A stretch of DNA of 64,000 nt from Ectobius pallidus. Its lineage: Eukaryota; Arthropoda; Insecta; Blattodea; Ectobiidae. A program made the translations under genes and the position numbers. The stretch lies in contig CAXKWD010000001.1 in the NCBI GenBank assembly GCA_964059195.1, positions 220,046,484 through 220,110,483 of the forward strand, given 5' to 3'. The number at the start of each line of letters is the position of its first letter. Position 1 is the first letter of the stretch. Under the pieces are notes generated by a model, which was not told the origin of the DNA, ran no database searches, and was given only the letters and a program-made list of their open reading frames with translations. Shown here one piece after another: positions 20,856-32,547 of this stretch.

Positions 20856-21821
20856 AGCATCGTAACCAACTGAAAACGTCGCAAATTAGTAAATCCTGCT
20901 GTTTTTATTTTCAAAAAACCGTCCGGATAAGCAGGGTCCGAATTAGCGGGACTCTACTGTAGTAATTTACAAACACAAGTGTCGACCAGATGAAATACGG
21001 AATCTGCTGAATACCACATGACAATGTTCGATCATAAGTACAGGATTTTTCATGTCATTACTTCGTTTCCTATAAATGTTACTCAAACCATTTCACCTAC
21101 TCCCCATTAGGCCCGTGAATCAGTGAACAGCAACCCAATCAGTTGAAAGCCTCAATCAAAATACAAAGAATCTGGTCGTCGTGTGGAGCCGACTCCAATG
21201 CAAAATGGGGGTCTTCTTTAGCACTCTCCACGGAATTCACCGTTTATATATATTATATATGGGTGATTCTTCAAATACGGGAAAATTTGTGTTCCGGAGT
21301 GATATTTCCCTTCAAATTCAACTTTAAAAAAAAAAATTAAAACAAAAGTTTGTTTCTACTACTTCCATACTACAACTATCACTTTGAAATGTCACTAACT
21401 TTAAATTCTGATATTCCAAAATCAAATTTAATTCAATGAAATGTCATCCGCATGCCCTGTCCCATACCCTGGTTTTGTACATTCTAATGCATTTTTCCAC
21501 AAAACTAAATGTTATTTCCTTTTCAACTTTTTTCCTGCCAATGAGTATGAATGTGTGAAGAATATTAACCCCTAAAAAATAAAATGAAATAAAATAGTCA
21601 CCCCACCTAATGAACATAAAGAATGTCCCAAGGGTTTTTGGTCATCCACATGGCTGAAAAGAATGGAATTTTTTCTGCAGAAATGAGAAATTTGTATAAC
21701 TGGCAACAGTGTTAGAAAGCCAACAGGGCAGCTTGTGGTTGAATTGTAAGGTTGAATTTTGCTTGCTAAGGACTTTGCATCATTTTCAAGGAAAGCGTTT
21801 TTATTCCCCGTCATTAACATG
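20856..21821. other. Gene-free stretch with a Tigger-like terminus
   Basis: CCGTCCGGATAAGCAGGGTC to CGGGACTCTACTGTAG (20927-20962) looks like the end of a pogo/Tigger transposon. The rest is AT-rich. The phrase GATTCTTCAAATACGG at about 21265 recurs at about 31980 and may be an end of another repeat. No gene seen. Confidence 0.4.
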
Positions 21822-21829
21822 ACTTCTAG

Positions 21830-22352
21830 CACGGCCTCCTTTATTTTACCAGGCCAGGACAGTCTCTCTCACCAGCTGATCAGTTCCGGCCGGTTTGTGT
21901 TATGGCATTACGCTAATCAAGACATTTGTACATCGCGTGGGAAGCTGAAATCTTTAATGATATTTATTTTCAGTTACTGATAATTTTACGTGTAAAGTAA
22001 ACCTCCAAGAATAAAGATAGATTTATTATGTAGATTTTTAACATAAAATGAAACCGCTCGTACTCGCGACATAACACACTCACCTTTCTGAATCCGTAAA
22101 ACAATATTATGCAATGCTTCATTCCATACTATATTACTATACAAATGTCACACTACATACACAACATACTATGGTATTACATCTCGTAATATACAGCTGG
22201 TAATTTCTATGAGAAAACGTACTAAAACACAGAACACAACGTTCAATCATCCATATCCATATCCCAACACTGAAACCAACAACTGCCGGCCGGCCGGAAT
22301 CAAATGTTGCCAGATTGAACTGCTCCGGCCTGGTACAATAAAGGAGGCCATG
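21830..22352. mobile_element. hAT-like MITE with 26-bp TIRs
   Basis: CACGGCCTCCTTTATTTTAC at the left and its near-complement ending GGAGGCCATG at the right are flanked by CTTCTAG (21823-21829 and 22353-22359). Internal GGCCGG palindromes lie near both ends. No coding frame. Confidence 0.75.
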
Positions 22353-22386
22353 CTTCTAGAAAGTAGGCAGAAAGTGAACCGTCATA

Positions 22387-22997
22387 TGGGGTAATTTCGG
22401 ACTTATTAGGTAATTTCGGACAAAATGCTATCTTTTCGTTTTATGTTGGCTACTATGCATCACACCGTGATTTAATTTTTGCGCGCGCAGTTTTTGTGTT
22501 TAACTTGAACACCTGCACCTAGTTTTGCACGTGCACTTTGCATTACCGAAGGCACGTGCTCGCTACAAGGGATCATTGTTGTCGGCTTTATTTTAGCATG
22601 AACAGATGTTACTGAAAATTGTTAGTATTCTCGGCTAATTAAAGAATCAAACTGCTCTAATCTGTTGCTATAATTTCTGCAGTTGTGCACAAACGTATGT
22701 GTGATTATTCCATGTATTTTTTCTGCACAGTTTCAATTTCACATACGGTTCTTTGTAAATTTCTTCAACCCTGGGGTAATTTCGGACGATGCCGCGTGTC
22801 TACAAAAGGAAGCCGGGAAGGCAGATCTATGGTAATTATGATGAAAAGAAACTGACTGAAGCAGTAAAAGCCATTAAATCCGGAAAAATGACCTATCGCA
22901 AGGCCCAAGAGTATTTTAGGGTACCACGATCCACCTTGGAAAATAAGGTTAATCGCACAAACCCTAAAGCAATTGGAGCACCAACTGTCTTAAGGCG
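22387..22997 (+). mobile_element. Pogo-like element, 5' part
   Basis: Starts at TGGGGTAATTTCGGAC after TA. The motif GGTAATTTCGGAC occurs three times before the coding start. It is cut at about 22997 by the next element. Confidence 0.55.
22789..22997 (+). pseudogene. Pogo-like transposase, psq DNA-binding domain only
   Basis: MPRVYKRKPGRQIYGNYDEK, then LTEAVKAIKSGKMTYRKAQEYF, then RVPRSTLENKVNR is a Pipsqueak/CENP-B-type helix-turn-helix as in pogo transposases. The frame then enters foreign sequence (from about residue 70), so the DDE part is missing. It would bind the terminal repeats of its own element. Confidence 0.7.
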
Positions 22998-23175
22998 CAA
23001 TTCCACTGAAGCAACACTGAACGACATGTGGCATGCGACTTGTATCCTAGTGTTGCCTGATTGTAGGCGTGCGACAATGTGCCACAAAAATTCCATATGC
23101 CGCATGCGGCATTTGTCTCCCCATGTCGTATTCGCTTTGTCGCCTAGGCGTGTAGCATGGGACTAGAACGATTCA

Positions 23176-23810
23176 ACTGAAGCAACTTCAGTCTGGTGCA
23201 ACATGTCTTTAATAATACCATATACAATACCCATATTTATATACAACACCATGGGCTATTAAAATGTCTGAATAGCTGTCAAATTATTGGCAGACACTAT
23301 TTAATAAATTACCAATAATTTATCAAAATTTACCTGTAAATTTCTTTAAGATAAGAGCACATGACTGGTTGGCCAGGAATCCATCAAGAGGGACTTTTGG
23401 TATAATTGATTTTAGTTACTCCACTCTTGAGAATCGTATCAGAGAATTGGCATATTCAAACCCCATTTTGTAACATAGATGAATTTTTTAATAGTAATAT
23501 ATCGTAACAATGTATCCTAATATTGTCTTATTTCTATTAAACATCAATCAGACTGGACTATAATCCTTATATTTTTATTTTTTTAAATTATTTTTTTTAT
23601 TTTCTATATTATTGTGTCTTGAGAATGCGCTAACTTGGTCTAGTGACAGGTTATGTAATAATTGTAAAAATGTAAGTTTCTTATGGCGTAATACTTAGCT
23701 TGCTGTCACTTTGCATAGTTTACTTTACCTGACTTTGTCTATCGGGGGGGGGGGGCTCCTGTTTCCCCTGCAATACATCATTCTACCAGTGCTCATTCAT
23801 CATGATCAGG
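23176..23810. other. AT-rich stretch, no gene
   Basis: No credible ORF. A G9 run lies near 23743-23755. Confidence 0.4.
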
Positions 23811-23818
23811 GCCCGGAT

Positions 23819-24565
23819 TCTGATGACCTAAAATTGTTTGAAAAATGACCTATAAAATGACCCTAAATTTTAAAGAAAATGACTTAATAATTATAAAAAA
23901 TGACCTAAAACTGATATTTTATTTATAAAAAATTATTATTGTACACACAAAGTTATAGACTAGTTTGTACATAATTATAAAAACTGTAAATAACTGTAAT
24001 GTTGTGAATGTTCTTTTCTCACAGAAATTTATACTGGCTGTGAGGCACTGGCGAGTCAAAATTCGGCACATCCTTTTGTGGTCTGCCGGATTATATTGTC
24101 ATTTATTGAGGGTAAACAATACTTTGCACTCTCAAATCCAAGCAGGTGGCAGACTCTGGTGCCAAGTCAATCTAATAACAATAGTATTATAATACAAAAT
24201 TTTGGCGTTTCTTTGATTCTCACTTCCGACTGAAACATATCAACACTTTAACGCCGAATTTTTCTTTCTTGCATTAAACAGACAACTCTTCAAAGACAGC
24301 ACCGCTAGCGACGAAAAAGAAGTTAATACACTCAATGTAAACACATGAAAATGACTAAATGAGGAAACAAATGACACGAAAATGACAAAATAATGACCTA
24401 AAATTGAAATAAATGCCCTAAAAATATAAAATTGCATAAAATGACAAAAAATGACCTAATAAAAATGCATTTCTATAATCTAGAGGCCATGATTAGGATT
24501 TATCCACAAGTTGGCAATGTCTATGCAGCATCAATAAAAAGATGACATGTCATTAGAATCCGGGC
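23819..24565. mobile_element. hAT MITE with GGCCCGGAT ends
   Basis: Ends GGGCCCGGATTCTGATGAC and GTCATTAGAATCCGGGC with CATGATCA on both sides (23811-23818, 24566-24573). Rich in ATGACCTAAAA repeats near both ends. Its inner part (24045-24198) is related, inverted, to 26745-26890. Confidence 0.75.
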
Positions 24566-24723
24566 CATGATCATGATATAACCATTGGTTGCAATAAAGG
24601 AATTATTATTTTTCAAGCCTAATTTCGAATGTATATATGTAACAACTACTTTCATTGCTGCTTCCCATTTCAATTGAACTGTATTGGCAATTATTGGGAT
24701 TTGAAGGAAAACAATTATTTGGT

Positions 24724-26345
24724 GGTATAAATAAGAGCAAGCCGCGGCTCAAAACTCACTAATTCATAGCAGCTGCTTGGTTTGGTATAAATAAAAGGCG
24801 GCTTCCTCAACCACCTGCCTAGCCGTTGCTCAACGACCTTGACAGCTCAGCCACTGCTTGGGATTTGGTATAAATAAAACTCTCTGTTGGTAGCAGCGGC
24901 TTGCTTTTTTCTGAGGCACCTCATTTGCGGACTCAGCTTGCTCAAGTGAAGTTTTTAATCGTATTGGCGGGGTTCATGGGGGTGACTTTTTAACCAATAT
25001 GAGTAATTTATAAGGAACGTAAGGATTATGATGTGCACAGATGTAAAGAACCGGTTGTACAATAAAATTGTAAAACATGTGTAACTTATCTTTGTTACTT
25101 TTCTTTATTATTATAATAATAATAATCATGAAATAATACATCATTATAAGTCTAACACATTCTCATATTTTACCGTTATCAATATGAACTAAAATATTTC
25201 AAACGTGAATAATTCTTTTAACACTATTTCAAATTGTAATGCTGTAAACTAAATAACTTCAAATCTATTATGTAGCAAGTAGATTCAAAACGAACGTATT
25301 TTATGAATTAATTATGGAAAATAATTAAATATTAATAAAAGAACTACATATATATGTAGACCTACCTTCTTTACTAATAGCAAAACATATTGAAATAAAA
25401 ATGGAAACTCCATCCTCTTACAAAGCTATTTTATGTGGGACAAAATAAGCTGATCTGAACAAATCTCACACCCTTAAAAGCTTATCCGGGTTTGTTTGTC
25501 TTGCTATCAATTTGACTATGCCCCCTCTTCAAACAAACATAAATACTTGGAGGGAATGAAAGAAACGGGGTAGAGCTTTTAGACTCTTCAGTTGTACAGT
25601 CTGCACAAGAGCAAACTATTAAAACTGCTAAGATTATAAAATATCCTAATTATTTACCTAATAGGTACTAAGTATACTTGTGATTTTAGGACAATTGCCT
25701 ACTCTGTTAAGTATTATTTAAAATGTTAAACTATAATACGTTTCTATGACGGTACAAGTAAGCAAAATATCGAAATGTGCTTATTAGTATAAAATGTTAA
25801 CTTTTGTTTATTAAAATTAAGTAAAATTATATCTGTCTACTGTTTTAGTTAAATGCTTAATTCATTAATTTACAAGCCTAAACATAATTTTTAGTGCCCT
25901 AAAATCAAGGTTTTCTAATAAAACATGAATACTAGAGAATACTGTAGGATAAAAATTCCTCTGACACTGGGGCTTGAACCCAGGACCTTTTAATACTAGG
26001 CCTAGAGATGTAAAAACTACGAGGACATGTTCACACTCTCTTGTCTCTTTCCTTTCTCCCAAAGTAGCTTTTCTTTCTTTAAATTCAATACTTTTATACA
26101 TTATATACTGAACTTTAAATTTTAACTCGGTCACAGACAGTCAAGTGGCATGTTTGTTTACACAGCTGTCATGTGTCGAGCGGTATGGGATGCAGGTGTC
26201 CAAGCACTTGCTACCAGTAGCCTGAGCCGCGGCTATGCAAGGAGGGGAAATTTTTTATTTATTTGAAACAGCCAGCCGTTGCTAGATTCTCAACCTTCTC
26301 ATAAGCAACGGCTAGGTAGCAGTGGCTTTCTTTTATTTATAGCAC
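24724..26345. mobile_element. Probable TIR element with TATAAATAA repeats
   Basis: GGTATAAATAAAA recurs at 24724, 24781 and 24871, and its complement lies at 26330-26342. GC-rich CAAGCCGCGGCT and AGCAACGGCTAGG motifs occur at both ends in opposite orientation. About 1.3 kb of AT-rich centre has no gene. Ends and duplication are not certain. Confidence 0.4.
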
Positions 26346-27009
26346 TCATTAAGTTTTAAAACTTCAAGGAGACCCGATATACAGTACTACAGTAGTTATT
26401 TTCTTTCTCCTCCTTTATGCTGACGTGGCTGTGATTTAAATGCTCTGCTCTATGAAGACCCTTGTTTGTTTGTTTTCATAGCTTGTTTATGCAGGTGCAA
26501 GCAGCCCATGTCGCATGCTACATGTCGCCCCGATCCGCTGGCTGTTGGATAGCGACGACACTGTTCGACACGAGGAATTTTGTCGAAGGGCGACAACAGT
26601 CAACTTGTAGCATGCGGCAAGGCGACTTGTCGTTTGTCGCTTTGTGTTGCTGCAATTGAATTACTGTGTGTAGCATGCGGCATTGACGCATGCTACATGT
26701 TGCCCAAATGTTGCCTCAGTGGAATTGCAGCTTGAATGTTGTATTGTATTATCATTGTTATTTGATTGACTTGGCAACAGAGTCTGCCACCTGCATCAAT
26801 TTGAGAGTGCGAACTACTGTTTACCCTAAATAAACAGTAATATAATACACCAGGCTACAAAAGAAAATGCCGACTCGCCGACCTTCCATTGAAAGAAAAC
26901 TGCTGTGCCCATTTGTATGTGTCATGTTTTTCAGTTCAGTAGTTAACACTCACTTGAACACAGTCTCCGAAGTAAAAAAAAAAAAAAAAAAAAATGATCA
27001 CGAAGAATG

Positions 27010-27312
27010 GACGTGAGAAGCGTTGAGGATATTGTACTGTACATACTTTTTCTCAAGATCAAGCTACCCAGCTTCAAATTGTGCAGAATATGGGGTTGGT
27101 TAGAAGGCGACTCAGATGTAAGAATCGAAATTGCAGGCGTTATTGTTCTCTTATAAGAAGAGCCGATGGGTATCTTGCCCACGAATTCCAGTGTAAGAGG
27201 TGCAAGACCAGGCATTCCATTCTCGAAGGGAGCTTCTTCAAAGGTGCGCATTTGCCAATGATGAAGCTTATGCTACTCCTTTGGTTCTGGTGTTGCCGAA
27301 CAAGGAGTACGG
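27010..27312 (+). CDS. ISXO2-like (Merlin) transposase, exon 1
   Basis: The frame after about 27030 reads FSQDQATQLQIVQNMGLV, then CKNRNCRRYC, then HEFQCKRCKTRHSILEGSFF and MMKLMLLLWFWC. This is the zinc-ribbon N-terminus of Merlin/ISXO2-type transposases. The natural start, MDVRSVEDIV at 27010, is in another frame, so a one-base frameshift (or misread) in CTTTTTCTC near 27049 is likely. From 27305 the sequence is an exact copy of a minisatellite unit found at 29178. ACG|GTAAAC at 27312 would be a donor site. About 30-40 residues expected before the next exon are not visible. Confidence 0.6.
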
Positions 27313-27419
27313 TAAACAAATTTCCAAACTGGATTTTGAGTGCTAAAATGGCGTAAAATGTTTTTTTCATTAGTTCAATATTTAAAAATTTTCCAGGGGT
27401 GGAGGCCCTACTTAGGTAA
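27305..27419 (+). repeat. 115-bp minisatellite unit transferred into the transposase gene
   Basis: Identical over all 115 bases to 29178-29292 inside the intronic element, including a run of seven T. It supplies a donor-like GTAAAC and an acceptor-like TTTTCCAG. Confidence 0.85.
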
Positions 27420-27534
27420 GAACATATTATGTTCTTGGAAATTACTTCAGCTACCACCTGCACGGTTTCAGCTTGGAGGTCCGGGGCAAGTCGTGCAACT
27501 AGACGAAAGTTTAGTTTCAAAACGGAAATTCCAT
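27397..27534 (+). CDS. ISXO2-like (Merlin) transposase, exon 2 with first catalytic Asp
   Basis: Reads KNILCSWKLLQLPPARF, then LGGPGQVVQLDESLVSKRKFH; the D of QLDES is the first residue of the DDE triad. It ends at CAT|GTAAGC (27535), a good donor, and the next exon at 32548 resumes in the same phase (phase 0). The 5' boundary (TTTTCCAG at 27396) lies inside the transferred minisatellite unit and keeps the frame, but whether it is used is unknown. Confidence 0.65.
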
Positions 27535-28129
27535 GTAAGCGAAGTTTATTATAATACACAGTTTCACTATAGGTAGACAAAATTTTATAGAATGAGGAAA
27601 ATATTAAACTGCAAAGAGATTTTTCTCCGAAATTTAAATCCATATGAAATGAGCCAATAATAAAATAATTTCTTGCCGACATGTTTTATTTTATTTTTAA
27701 GTAAGTTATACATTTTCTGTTTCTCTATGTGTCTGGGAGTGCAAAAGATTTTTTCCCCCACATTTTATCACTAACATTTTGGCTTCTAGTGGCCATTTTG
27801 TTTAGAAGGATCTGTCATTTTTGGCATTTTCAGAGGTTAACAATAAGTTACATAACTATTTTGTTTATTAAGATATCAACTTGAAAGAAAAATCATCTTA
27901 ATCTACAAGAAATAGCCTAAAATTCATGTTATGTCTAAAATTTTGTTAGGTCTTAAGGAAATAACCTAAAACTTTATTAGAAATTCATGTTTCGTTTAGC
28001 ATAAGTTATTGACTTTATCAAACTTTTTTTTTATATAGAAGGGATGAAAGCATACATTTCATATTTCCCCCCAGAAAGATATTATAGTAAAGATACTAGT
28101 AAAATTTGAAATCATTTATGTAAATTCTT

Positions 28130-30175
28130 TAGGTTTTATGAGTCTCCAAATATTGAGATTTTATAAAATTGCTGATTTTCAAATTGGAATATATCAAAAG
28201 GGACTGAACATAAAATCTGAAATTTTGTCGGAATATCCTTTTAATGAAAAGTATTCAACACATAAAATTCATCATTGTGTTCTGACTGGAAGTAATATTT
28301 TTTTAAAATAAAGAAAATCCCAAGAAATTCACTGTCAAATGAGGGATTGCCACATGCTATTAAATGTTGAAATACAATAAAAATTGTCTAAAAATATAAT
28401 TATTTCTTGTTGTTACTTGTTAAAAAAAATATCTGCCATGAAACTAAAAATTAAGTGTTCAGAAGTAGTAGGAGGAAATGATTAGTTCAGTACTTATGCA
28501 GTAGAACACCCCATTGTCATGTTGTCTGAGCAATGCATAACACATTAGAACAAATCTCTACAGGCAAATGATGATCAAATACTCAGGGGTGCCCACAGGG
28601 GGGGTTAAGACGCAGACTGTGTCATTGAAATTTCTGGGGGGGGGGGAAATATTATCGTTTTATGAATTTTCTGGGGGGGGGGGGGTTTGAAAATTGTTGC
28701 AAAATTAGCGTTTTATATGTTAAAAATAAAAACATTCAAGTTTTATAACTTCAAAAGGTTTCTTCTAACAGTGGATTAGAAAAGGGGGGTCCACGGGGTT
28801 TGGACCCCCAGAAGACAAAACCTAAAATTCTATATTTGTATTTAAAAAAATATTTATTTAAATAAACAAGATTTGTTGGTGTGTCAAATATGATTTCGCA
28901 GTTATTTTCTTTTCATAACATAATGAGTAGGCTTATTATATCCACTGTTCCATGTGTTATTCAACTTTTCTTATAAATAGTAATAAGTATTATAACTTAA
29001 GTAACAATTTCTTGTTTAAGTTGCCATGTCTTAGAGTACAGTAAACTAATTTGCTAACTAGTTTTTCAGTGCTAAAATAGCATAAAATGTGATTTTCATT
29101 AGTTCAACATTTAAAAATTTCCCGGGGGTGGACACCTGACTTAGGTAACATTTTCTTGTTTACATTGGCACGACTTAGAGTACGGTAAACAAATTTCCAA
29201 ACTGGATTTTGAGTGCTAAAATGGCGTAAAATGTTTTTTTCATTAGTTCAATATTTAAAAATTTTCCAGGGGTGGAGGCCCTACTTAGGTAATGATTTAT
29301 TATTTACATTGGCATGTCTTAGAGTATGGTAAACAAATTTCCTAACTAGTTTTTTAGTGCTAAAATAGACTAAAATGTGATTTTCGTTAGTTCAATATTT
29401 AAAAATTTCCCGGGGTGGACACAATTTCTTGTTTACATTGGCATGTCTTAGAGTATGATAAACAAATTTCCTAACAAGTTTTTGAGTGCTAAAATAGCGT
29501 AAAATGTTGTTTTCATTAGTTCAATATTTAAAAATTTTCCGGGGGTGGCCCCCTACTTAGGTGATGATTTCTTATTTACATTGGCATGTCTTAGAGTATG
29601 GTAAACAAATTTCCTAACTAGTTTTTCTGTGCTAAAATAGCGTAAAATGTGATTTTCATTAGTTCAATATTTAAAAATTATCTGGGGATGGACCCCCGAT
29701 CCCCTTTTTGGGGGGTATTCCAAACCCCCCGGCACTTTCGACCCTCCCCGCAATTATTTTCTGGCTACTTATTTTGTTGCACTTATTATATTATTAATAT
29801 AATGTTACAAAGTGGCCCAAGAAGTTAAAGCAACAAAAAATAGATAAATTAAAAAAAACCCACCCTAGAAAATATCATATGGGCGCCCTTGTCGATAGCC
29901 AATCCGTTTGGGGGGGGTGAGCAATGAAGTTGGGGGGGGGGGGTGAGTGAAATACTGACCTGATCATTTACTCCTACTACTTTCATTGCATAGAATATTT
30001 TGACAAAATTCCAGGTTTGTATGTTTGTACTACTTTCGTTGAATTGTAGAATACTTGGGTATTTTGACAAAATTTCAGATTTTTATGTTCAGACCTCTTT
30101 TTTAGATATTCCAATTTGAAAATCAGCAATTTTAGAAAATCGAAATATTTGGAGACTCATAAAAAGATTAAGATA
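28130..30175. mobile_element. Element with about 110-bp inverted repeats around a nested hAT element
   Basis: ATGAGTCTCCAAATATT ... TTGCTGATTTTCAAATTGG ... TGAACATAAAATCTGAAATT at 28138-28240 returns in reverse at 30065-30165 with roughly 85% identity. The sequence in between is mostly the later CAGGGG insertion. Confidence 0.55.
28584..29949. mobile_element. CAGGGGTGCCCAC hAT-like element with expanded minisatellite, copy 1
   Basis: Left end CAGGGGTGCCCAC; flanked by AAATACT on both sides (28577-28583 and 29950-29956). The right terminal repeat is worn. The body matches the copy at 45034-46011. Here the unit beginning TTAGAGTAYGGTAAACAAATTT occurs five times (29031, 29175, 29319, 29448, 29591), but only once in the other copy. 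Long G runs lie near both ends. Confidence 0.7.
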
Positions 30176-30626
30176 GTTGTTATTTACAGTTAATTTCTTA
30201 ATAAACATTTCTTAATAAAATCTATTTGTACTCCCACATGCATGCTACGCACAGCCCGGCAATCTGGGTCACGGCGGTGAAGCCTAGCCTTGCGCTATGC
30301 CGCCATCTTGCCTCACCAGAAGACACCCATTGAACTAAACGTAATTCAATGGGAAACTATCACGAGAACTTAGATTAAAGTCTATTTCCACAATTTTCTA
30401 TTGGAAATGTTGTATCCACTAGTGAACACACTGAAACCACATTGAAAAAGCACGTCCTCTTGCTATTTTTCTCAAGTATTGGTTCCTATTACTTGCTAAA
30501 AATTAGGTTTTTGATGTGAAACTTCTTTAGCCGCGGTAGGATTAAATCGAGAGCATGCGTTACGGACAAAATCGTCACGAAATTAGTGTTATGCTCAAAA
30601 TCGTCGCGAAATTAGTTTGATGTGAC

Positions 30627-31652
30627 GGAACGGACTGCACAGAAAACAATCAACTCAATAATTAAGCTTATGCAAAATTTAAATTAAAAATCCACAATCC
30701 AAAATTTTAAGTCTCAAATTCCGAAAATAAAAAATAAAAATAAATTAAAAATATAAAATTAAAAATTCCAAAATTAAAAAATTCAAAGATCCAGAATTTA
30801 GAAAATCCAAATTTAAAAAAATAATCCAAAGTAAAAAATCCAAATATCAAAAATTCAAAAAATAAAAAATCCTAAAATCCAAAATTTAAAATATCCAAAA
30901 CAATAAAAAAAGAGTGCGTGGAACGCCACGCGACAGAAGTAAAACTTTATTTTTTTTTCTATTTATTTATTTTTTTTTTTAATTTTTATTATTCGATTTT
31001 TTTCAATTTTGCATTACTGGACTTTTTAATATTGAGTTTTTGGATTTTTTTAATTTTGGATTTTGGACATTTTAATTTTGGATCTTTGAATTTTTAACTA
31101 AGGATTTTTTAAATTTTCGATCTTTGAATTGTTTATTTTTTTATTTATTTTTATTATTTATTAAATTTTGAATTTTGAATGTTATAATTTTAATTTTGTT
31201 TTTTAAATTTGAAAATTTCTATTTTTTAATTTTGGATTTTAAATTTTGGATCTATGATTTTTTTAATTTTGTATTTTTTAAATTTTGATTCTTTGACTTT
31301 TTTATTTTTTGGATTTTTTAATTTTGTATTTTAGTTTTTTTTAATTTTGGATTTTTCAATTTTGGTATTTTCGATTTTTCAATTTTTTAATTTTTAAATT
31401 TTGGAATTTATTATGTATTAAATTTTGGATTTATGGATGTTTTAAGATTTAATTTTGCTTTTTAAATTTTGGAAATTTATATTTTTTAATTTTGGATTTG
31501 CGCGGTAATCATCCTCCGGGCTCCATAAAATAGATAATATACCTTTAGATTGCTTAGGAATTGTCTATTGCCATTGAGGAAGTAAGGTCTGAAAAATTTC
31601 CTTTCATTACTCCTAATCATTGAGTTGATTGTTTTCTGTGCAGTCCGCTCCG
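30627..31652. mobile_element. Foldback element with AT-rich simple-sequence arms
   Basis: The outer arms (GGAACGGACTGCACAGAAAA, 30627-30664, and its complement at 31615-31652) enclose about 270 bp of AAAATTCAAAATCC-type DNA followed by about 560 bp of the complementary TTTTGGATTTTTAATTTT type. A LINE 3' end (31498-31593) sits inside. Such DNA should extrude a cruciform. Confidence 0.7.
31498..31593 (+). mobile_element. Short LINE 3' end
   Basis: CGCGGTAATCATCCTCCGGGCTCCATAAAATAG ... CTATTGCCATTGAGGAAGTAAG matches the last about 95 bp of 20545-20855. Confidence 0.7.
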
Positions 31653-32068
31653 AAACACGTAGTTTTGAGTGTGACTGATTTTGTGACTGATTTCGTTTTA
31701 GTGTGACTGATTTTCCAGATTTGCCCCAACCGCGAGAAAAGAAGTTTTACTTCAAAAATTCAGAGATCCAAAATTTAAAAAAAATTCTAAAATTTAAAAA
31801 AATAGTCAGCATAGTGAGGCAGCAAGAGAAGAACATCAATACTATTAATGAACCACAGTATTGCTCAATTACAACACGCATAGTGAAATGACAGGATTAA
31901 ATGAAATACGGACATTATTTTATTAAGACTATATTTTAGATAACTTCCATTCCATTGATCAAAGAATTCAGTATATGGGTCATTCTTCAAATACGGAAAA
32001 ATTTGGAGTGTCTAAAATCAACATTTTTTAGTTTGTTTTTAAAATCTCAAAAAAATTACTAAAATACT

Positions 32069-32197
32069 TCAGGGGTTTCTTAATAATAAGACACCAGCAG
32101 AGCTTAAATGTTTATATATTTTAACGTGTTCCTTTCCTTGTTTCTTTCTGTCGTAGTATGAAAAATTACACCCGAATGCCACACAGGTATTCACCAT
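32069..32197 (-). pseudogene. THAP domain start, fragment
   Basis: MVNTCVAFGC at the start codon (32197) is the first half of a C2CH THAP finger, followed by KQGKEHVKIYKHL and a stop. The second Cys/His pair is missing. It may be a scrap of a P-element/THAP9 transposase like the one at 40430-41190. Confidence 0.45.
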
Positions 32198-32547
32198 TTT
32201 ATAAGAAGTATTTATACTCCTCAGTCCAATTACATTATTAGCTAAAATGCTAAAATTCACATCGCTGTAACGCTCTTGTGGCTTGTACTCGATTAGCTAC
32301 TTCAGTGTAGTAATATGGCGGTCCGTGCATCAACGTGGCTTCACTGCCGCCAATAGTACAGCATACACCATTGCCGATCTATCTCTATATATCTGTGATG
32401 CTACGCCACACCTTTAAACCCATTCCACCCATTTTGACTCCTCACAAATGATAAAACAAGTATTTTCAAATGACTGCAGTCCAATTCCTTTCTCATGGAT
32501 AAGTACAAGGAATTATTAACATTTCTTTTGTTTTTAACTTTTAACAG

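Larger units (their letters stand above)
22998..26738. mobile_element. 3.7-kb element with GCATGC-rich ends, no transposase
   Basis: The left end (GCAATTCCACTGAAGCAAC) and right end (GTTGCCTCAGTGGAATTGC) are inverted repeats that stay similar for about 43 bp. About 180-230 bp at each end is full of TGTCGC, GCATGC and GCCGCATGC motifs, as expected of transposase-binding subterminal repeats. The middle holds two nested elements and plain AT-rich DNA. No clear target duplication, so the superfamily is open. It may instead be two separate short elements. Confidence 0.5.
27535..32547 (+). other. 5-kb intron of the ISXO2-like gene, filled with repeats
   Basis: Bounded by GTAAGC and TTTTAACAG. It contains a pair of inverted 110-bp repeats (28130-28250, 30065-30175), a nested CAGGGGTGCCCAC element (28584-29949), an AT-rich foldback (30627-31652) and a THAP fragment (minus, 32069-32197). 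27535-28130 and 30176-30626 are AT-rich with no gene. Confidence 0.65.

Noticed and set aside
25960..26035. tRNA-like B box (GGTTCAAGCCC on the minus strand)
   Set aside because: No matching A box at the right distance. Too weak for a SINE or tRNA call.
26972..26993. Poly(A) tail of a retrocopy
   Set aside because: The A22 run has no identifiable LINE or mRNA end before it and no duplication around it.
27081..27083. Start of the ISXO2-like protein at 27081
   Set aside because: The codon is GTG and the zinc-ribbon frame continues upstream. The real start is probably the ATG at 27010 with a frameshift in between.
27140..27682. 180-codon minus-strand ORF over the ISXO2-like exons
   Set aside because: It lies opposite the exons with zinc-ribbon and DDE motifs, has no family features, and is explained as their shadow.
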